18,442 nt of DNA from positions 1 to 18,442 of the forward strand of contig JAGGDZ010000533.1 in assembly GCA_024648655.1 (NCBI GenBank). Reading direction: 5' to 3'. A program made the translations under genes and the position numbers. Numbering within the stretch: position 1 is the stretch's first letter; every line of letters begins with the position of its first letter. Below, piece after piece: positions 14,240 to 18,442 of the stretch. The stretch is from Chloroflexota bacterium (lineage in GTDB: Bacteria > Chloroflexota > Dehalococcoidia > Lucifugimonadales > JADFKI01). The notes below the pieces were generated by a model. The model made no database searches and was not told the origin of the DNA. It saw only the letters and a program-made list of their open reading frames with translations.

Positions 14240-14280
14240 CCAAGGCGCGCCGGACCTACAGGAACTGGAGCGTACTTCTG

Positions 14281-15522
14281 ATGAAAAACCGAGTTGTCAT
14301 CACCGGCATAGGAATTGTCAGCCCGTTGGGACTTAACCGTCAGTCCACTTGGCGGAGTCTGGTCGCGGGTGAGTCCGGCGTTGCACCAATCGCGTCGTTC
14401 GACGCCGAAGGCTACAAGACCACCATCGCGGCTGAAGTCAAGGACTTCGATGCCGCCTCATTTGTTGGTAGGAAGGAAGCCCGCCGGATGGACCGGTTCG
14501 TGCAACTTGGCGCAGTAGCTGCGCTCGAAGCCGTTGAGCACGCCGATCTTAGTATCACCGAGGAGAACAGCACTCGCGTCTCGGTAATGATTGCAAGTGG
14601 TATCGGAGGCATCATAACTCTCTCCGAGCAGGTTGGAGTCCTCGGCTCTCGTGGACCTTCTCGCATTAGCCCGTTTCTAGTTCCTATGATGTTACCGGAT
14701 ATGGCATCCGGGCAGGTGTCCATCATGCTTGGCGCAAGAGGCCCGAACTATTCTACCGTCTCAGCCTGTTCAAGCGGCGCAGATTCCATCGGGCAGGCTC
14801 TGGAAGTTCTGCAGGAAGGCGATGCCGATGTGGTCCTTGCCGGAGGCTCCGAAGCCGCAATATGTCCGATTGGCGTCGCCGGATTCAACGCCTGCCATGC
14901 ACTATCCACGCGCAATGACGACCCTAAGGGCGCATCCCGCCCGTTTGATGTAGGAAGGGACGGTTTTGTAATGGGCGAGGGCGCTGCCGTGCTCATTATG
15001 GAGACGTTGCAGTGCGCCATTGAGCGCGGCGCGAAACCGATAGTGGAAGTTGTCGGCTACGGTTCCACGGCAGACGCGAATCACATAACACAGCCCGCTC
15101 CGGAAGGAGAGGGCGCGGCGCGCGCCATGAAAATTGCCATTCACAAAGCGGGTTTACAGCCGGACGAAATCGGCTATGTCAATGCCCACGGCACTTCGAC
15201 TCCTCTCAACGACAAGTATGAAACCATGGCGATGAAAGGTGTGTTCGACGAAGAGGCTTACAAGGTATCGATTAGCTCCACAAAGTCCATGACTGGGCAT
15301 CTACTCGGCGCAAGCGGCGCGCTTGAGGCCGCTATCACGTCTCTCGCTCTTGCCGAGGAGACGATACCTCCTACCATCAACCTGCATAACGCCGACCCCG
15401 ATTGCGATCTAGACTACACGCCAAACGTAGCACGGCAAGGTCGCATAGACGCCGCGCTCAGCAACTCATTTGGTTTCGGCGGTCACAATGCCTCTCTTGC
15501 GTTCCAGCGCTATGAAGACTAG
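14281..15522 (+). CDS. fabF: beta-ketoacyl-ACP synthase II
   Basis: Condenses malonyl-ACP with acyl-ACP in type II fatty-acid elongation in the cytoplasm. The 413-residue length is standard for FabF. The N-terminus VVITGIGIVSPLG is the family hallmark. The catalytic triad is intact: Cys163 in VSACSSGAD, His303 in NAHGTSTPLND and His340 in KSMTGHLLGASGA, with Lys335 also kept; SFGFGGHNASLAF closes the fold. ATG at 14281 follows GGAG by 10 bases, rather far. No acpP, fabD or fabG gene is next to it, so it stands outside the usual fab cluster. recJ follows after 44 bases in the same direction and is probably co-transcribed. Confidence 0.96.
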   Translation: MKNRVVITGIGIVSPLGLNRQSTWRSLVAGESGVAPIASFDAEGYKTTIAAEVKDFDAASFVGRKEARRMDRFVQLGAVAALEAVEHADLSITEENSTRVSVMIASGIGGIITLSEQVGVLGSRGPSRISPFLVPMMLPDMASGQVSIMLGARGPNYSTVSACSSGADSIGQALEVLQEGDADVVLAGGSEAAICPIGVAGFNACHALSTRNDDPKGASRPFDVGRDGFVMGEGAAVLIMETLQCAIERGAKPIVEVVGYGSTADANHITQPAPEGEGAARAMKIAIHKAGLQPDEIGYVNAHGTSTPLNDKYETMAMKGVFDEEAYKVSISSTKSMTGHLLGASGALEAAITSLALAEETIPPTINLHNADPDCDLDYTPNVARQGRIDAALSNSFGFGGHNASLAFQRYED

Positions 15523-15566
15523 GATTTACCTCACCCGCCGCCACGTGTGAAAGTAAAGCGCAGACA

Positions 15567-17252
15567 ATGAGTGTGAGTATCAAGCGTTGGAAGCTACGCG
15601 AATTCCCCCCATTCGGCTTTGCAAGCCAATTGGGATTCACGCCCTTTCACGCTCACCTGCTTTACAATCGCGGCATACGAACCGCAGGAGACGCAGAACT
15701 ATTCCTGAACTCCGACGAACGCCTGCTGAACGACCCGAGATTGCTGCCGGATATGGACAACGCGGTTGCAAGGTTGCGACGCGCGATTGAGGACGGCGAG
15801 CATATAGGGGTATTCGGCGACTTTGACGCGGACGGCATCACCGGCACGGCGCTGCTGTTGACTGCTCTGCGAGAGTTTGGGCTAAGAGTAACACCACATA
15901 TCCCCCACCGCGTTGAGGATGGGCACGACCTCAAGCCGAAAGCTATCCGTCATCTGGATGAAGAGGGGATCTCCCTGCTTATAACCGTGGACTGCGGCGC
16001 CAACGCAGAAGACGGGGTGAACGAAGCTGTGAAACTGGGCATCGACACCATCATAACCGACCACCACAGCCTCGCAGACACCTGGCCTGCCGCGCATGCG
16101 CTCATCAATCCAAGACATCCGGACTCGCGCTACCCTTTCGGCGAGTTGACGGGCGTAGGTATGGCGTTCAAGCTAATCGAGGCACTGTACGAAGACATGA
16201 GATTGCCACGCCCCGAACACCTCCTTGAATTTGTCGCGCTTGGCACCGTGGCGGATGTCGGCGCGCTCACGGGCGAGAATCGCTACTTGGTCAAGCGCGG
16301 CTTGGAGTACATCAACCGCACCGAGAATCCCGGGATACGCGCTCTAGCAGCGAAGGCCCGAATGAAGATGGGAGCAATCGACACGGAAGCACTCTCATTT
16401 GGTATCATTCCCCGACTCAATGTTGCCGGCAGACTCGGCAGCGCCGACATCAGCCTGGAATTGCTGACGACCGAGAGAGCGGACAGAGCACAATCCCTGG
16501 CAGGTGAGATTGAATGCCAGAATCTGGAGCGTCAGGAGCTTACCAGACAAGCCGTAGCCGAGGCGGAATGGCAGTTAGAGGCTAAGGAGGAACTGCCGAA
16601 CATCCTCATAGTCAAGAGTCCGGACTGGATTGTTGGCGTGCTAGGACTGATTGCGGGACGACTTGCCGAAAATCACTACCGCCCTGCCATTGCCGTGTCG
16701 ATGAAAGAAGAAACGAGCCGAGCCAGCGCGCGCAGCATTCCTGAATTCAACATAGTGGAGGCGCTGCGCCAGAACGCGCATCTCTTTGATCAGCATGGCG
16801 GTCATCCGCAGGCGGCGGGGTTCACCATCCCAACCGCCTCCCTTCCTAAGCTGGAGCAGAATCTTGAGCGTATTGCTGTGGAGCGTCTTGACGGACACGA
16901 TCTAGCTCCATCGCTTGACATAGACTGCGAGGTGCAGTTGTCAGCCTTTACGCCCCAGAACTTTGACTTCATCCAATCACTTGCGCCCTTCGGAGAGGGC
17001 AACCCGGCGCCCGTCTTTCTGACACGAGCTGTCCGAGTGCTTGAAGCGCGCCTCGTCGGAACAAATAGGCAGCACCTCAAGATGCGCCTTGGACAACGTG
17101 GAACTACGATAAGCGCCATCGCGTTCAATCAGGGCCACAAGGTGCGCGAGACGCGCCGGTTCATAGACGTAGTATATACCGTCGGACTAGACACTTGGGG
17201 TCAGTATCCCAGGCTCCAGATGACAGTTCAGGACTTGCAAGCGGCGGTCTAG
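15567..17252 (+). CDS. recJ: single-stranded-DNA-specific exonuclease RecJ
   Basis: A 5'-to-3' ssDNA exonuclease of the DHH/DHHA1 superfamily used in recombination and mismatch repair. The 561-residue chain shows motif I GDFDADGITGTAL (Asp85, Asp87, Asp89), motif II VDCG (Asp142), the DHH triad ITDHHSLAD (Asp165, His166, His167), the LTGVGMAFKL segment (194-203), GTVADVGAL, the DHHA1 motif GGHPQAAGF near 411-419, and a C-terminal OB-like domain with LAPFGEGNPAPVF. All metal ligands are present, so activity is expected. The segment after motif I reads PHRVEDGHDLKP, where many RecJ proteins have EGYGL, a small departure. Ribosome site before the ATG at 15567 is weak. Ends three bases from the convergent lgt stop. 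Confidence 0.96.
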   Translation: MSVSIKRWKLREFPPFGFASQLGFTPFHAHLLYNRGIRTAGDAELFLNSDERLLNDPRLLPDMDNAVARLRRAIEDGEHIGVFGDFDADGITGTALLLTALREFGLRVTPHIPHRVEDGHDLKPKAIRHLDEEGISLLITVDCGANAEDGVNEAVKLGIDTIITDHHSLADTWPAAHALINPRHPDSRYPFGELTGVGMAFKLIEALYEDMRLPRPEHLLEFVALGTVADVGALTGENRYLVKRGLEYINRTENPGIRALAAKARMKMGAIDTEALSFGIIPRLNVAGRLGSADISLELLTTERADRAQSLAGEIECQNLERQELTRQAVAEAEWQLEAKEELPNILIVKSPDWIVGVLGLIAGRLAENHYRPAIAVSMKEETSRASARSIPEFNIVEALRQNAHLFDQHGGHPQAAGFTIPTASLPKLEQNLERIAVERLDGHDLAPSLDIDCEVQLSAFTPQNFDFIQSLAPFGEGNPAPVFLTRAVRVLEARLVGTNRQHLKMRLGQRGTTISAIAFNQGHKVRETRRFIDVVYTVGLDTWGQYPRLQMTVQDLQAAV

Positions 17253-17255
17253 CAA

Positions 17256-18134
17256 TCAGCCTCTTCGCTCACGCCGTCTGCGCTCGGCGCGCGAGAGCCT
17301 CCGCGCGCGCCGCTCCTTGATCTCTTCACCTTCCACAGCGGATTGCTCAGGAGTAGTCGGGCGGGCTTTAATCACGAGAATCGGAATAGTGATTGCCAGT
17401 ACCAGAATCGCTATAAAGTGCGCCTCCTGGAGTCCCAGCGCCCACACCTTGTCCTGGCGGAGGAACGTTACCATGAAGCGCCCGATCGCATAAAATGCAA
17501 GGTAAAGAGCGAACAACATCCCGTCCGGGCGCAGTCTGTCTCGAAGCTTCCATATGATGAACAAAGCTCCCAGATTCCAGAGCATCTCGTAGGCTATGAC
17601 CGGTTGAACGGGCACTCCTACCCCATTGGCGCAAACCCTTGCATCGCTTTCCGGGCGGACCCAGTTGAAGGCGAGAATGAAGTCCGAAGCTGCTCGCGCG
17701 CAATGCTCGCCGTTGACGATGTCGCCGAGCCTGCCTATCGACTGTACCAGCAGTAATGCGGGCGCGGTCAAATCCGCGATTGTGCCAATTGGGTGTTTGT
17801 TGATATAGGCGTACGCAGCTCCTCCTATAAAACCGCCCAGTATGCCGCCCCAAACACCGATGCCGCCTCCCCAGATGAACAGTATCTGCAACAAGTTGTA
17901 CTGGTAGAAGCCCCAGTTATCGATGACATGGACGAATCGGGCACCAATTATGCCGCCGATAATCGCCCAGATTGCTATGGAGTAAATGTCGTCCGGATAG
18001 ATCCCCTTCATCGGCGCCCAGCGTCCTACCAGATATACTGCGGTAGCTACGGCTATAAAGCTGAAAAAGCCGTGCCAACTCAGCAGAAAGGATCCCGACG
18101 AGATTAGAAAGGGTCCCAGGTCAATTTCAATCAT
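17256..18134 (-). CDS. lgt: phosphatidylglycerol-prolipoprotein diacylglyceryl transferase
   Basis: An integral inner-membrane enzyme that transfers diacylglycerol from phosphatidylglycerol to the lipobox cysteine of prolipoproteins. The 292-residue chain has about seven hydrophobic segments. The Lgt signature is QSIGRLGDIVNGEHCA (131-146), with Arg135 and Glu143. QPVIAYEML (177-185) and AIGRFMVTFLRQD (216-228, Arg219) are the later conserved blocks. Several usual residues differ: Trp95 in GGIGVWGG where E. coli has a histidine, Asp138 where E. coli has Asn, and Thr223 where RFxxEF normally places Glu. The first two are, from memory, seen in other phyla. The C-terminal tail (about 272-292) is strongly basic and arginine-rich, as in some Gram-positive Lgt proteins. 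The start at 18134 has only a weak AGAAGAAG before it. Confidence 0.93.
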   Translation of the reverse strand: MIEIDLGPFLISSGSFLLSWHGFFSFIAVATAVYLVGRWAPMKGIYPDDIYSIAIWAIIGGIIGARFVHVIDNWGFYQYNLLQILFIWGGGIGVWGGILGGFIGGAAYAYINKHPIGTIADLTAPALLLVQSIGRLGDIVNGEHCARAASDFILAFNWVRPESDARVCANGVGVPVQPVIAYEMLWNLGALFIIWKLRDRLRPDGMLFALYLAFYAIGRFMVTFLRQDKVWALGLQEAHFIAILVLAITIPILVIKARPTTPEQSAVEGEEIKERRARRLSRAERRRRERRG

Positions 18135-18140
18135 ATGCTT

Positions 18141-18160
18141 CTTCTATTTGCTTCTATTTG
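18141..18160. repeat. 10-bp tandem duplication upstream of lgt
   Basis: CTTCTATTTG occurs twice in direct contact (18141-18150, 18151-18160) just before the lgt start. On the lgt strand it forms a purine-rich CAAATAGAAG pair that may help ribosome binding. Confidence 0.75.
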
Positions 18161-18180
18161 ATAGATCTCACTCGAAGACG

Positions 18181-18203
18181 CCAATTCGAATGCCTTGAAT
18201 TGG
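18181..18203. promoter_or_regulatory. inverted repeat between divergent lgt and xer genes
   Basis: CCAATTC (18181-18187) is mirrored by GAATTGG (18197-18203) over 9 bases. It lies 47 bases before lgt and could be an operator or a leader stem. The rest of 18204-18350 is AT-rich; TATGAT at 18302-18307 is a possible -10 for the xer gene, without a good -35. Confidence 0.4.
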
Positions 18204-18350
18204 CTACCGATGCTATATTACCAAACCTACACGGCAGAACGAAAATAGCGGGATGGAGTTGATATGTCAATAGAATGATAACAGGCAACCAGTCCATTCG
18301 TTATGATAAAATGAAAGTCAAAGAAAATAAATTTGGAGCGTTCAAGTCAG

Positions 18351-18442
18351 TTGCAAAGCCATGTTGACGGATTTCTAAACTATATGATGGTCGAGCGAGG
18401 CATATCGCCGAATACGCTGACGGCATACAGAAGCGACCTCTC
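18351..18442 (+). CDS. tyrosine recombinase XerC/XerD family (partial, N-terminus only)
   Basis: The last 92 bases encode the start of a Xer-type site-specific recombinase, which resolves chromosome dimers at dif. In frame with TTG 18351 the product reads QSHVDGFLNYMMVERGISPNTLTAYRSDL. This matches the N-terminal SAM-like core-binding domain of Xer proteins, where the pattern FLxYLxxERGLSxNTLxAYxxDL is diagnostic. The catalytic domain lies beyond the edge. The start is unsure: TTG 18351 has GGAG 12 bases upstream, TTG 18333 is also in frame, and ATG 18384 would cut into the conserved domain. XerC and XerD cannot be told apart from this fragment. Confidence 0.82.
   Translation, partial: MQSHVDGFLNYMMVERGISPNTLTAYRSDL

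Noticed and set aside
1..18442. A new multi-gene defence or biosynthetic system
   Set aside because: Neighbouring genes belong to separate housekeeping pathways, have their own promoters and terminators and change strand often; I see no co-directional cluster of unknown genes.

Overview
The window looks like chromosomal core sequence from a moderately GC-rich bacterium. It has a Chloroflexota (Dehalococcoidia/SAR202-like) flavour. That assignment is inference, drawn from the mix of a long HisG next to a HisZ-like protein, a CocE/NonD hydrolase, several metallo-beta-lactamase (MBL) fold hydrolases and a glutamate-1-semialdehyde-aminotransferase-like enzyme. No search could be run. I see no prophage, transposase, CRISPR array or defence island.

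Layout, left to right. (1) 1-2210, minus strand: hisZ-like gene followed by hisG, overlapping by 11 bases; hisG runs off the left edge. (2) 2353-5471, plus strand: a DegV-family lipid-binding protein, a CocE/NonD-type alpha/beta hydrolase with its own good promoter, and a small cupin gene bracketed by two related hairpins. (3) 5482-7501, minus strand: tRNA-Arg(TCG) with terminator and promoter, an MBL hydrolase resembling the LACTB2 group, tRNA-His(GTG) with promoter just upstream of it, and a winged-helix regulator with a palindromic operator candidate. (4) 7772-10740: an M17 leucyl aminopeptidase (minus) divergent from a class III aminotransferase (plus) that ends in a strong bidirectional hairpin. 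(5) 10796-12081: a 449-base leader and gap with tandem hairpins, then a second MBL hydrolase with an unusual first metal ligand. (6) 12156-14132: MtaB-type tRNA methylthiotransferase (minus) divergent from an unrecognised 186-residue protein, with overlapping back-to-back promoters. (7) 14281-18134: fabF and recJ (plus), convergent with lgt (minus), only three bases between the stops. (8) The right edge holds the start of a XerC/XerD-type tyrosine recombinase.

Together the genes cover histidine biosynthesis, tRNA supply and modification, peptide turnover, fatty-acid elongation, DNA repair, lipoprotein maturation and chromosome-dimer resolution, mixed with catabolic-looking hydrolases of unknown substrate. 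I did not find a convincing new multi-gene system. The best leads are the long HisG paired with a HisZ that keeps HisRS-like catalytic residues, a tRNA-His gene apparently read into a LACTB2-like MBL gene, the Asn-for-His change in the second MBL enzyme, unusual conserved-site residues in Lgt, and clusters of palindromes in three intergenic regions.
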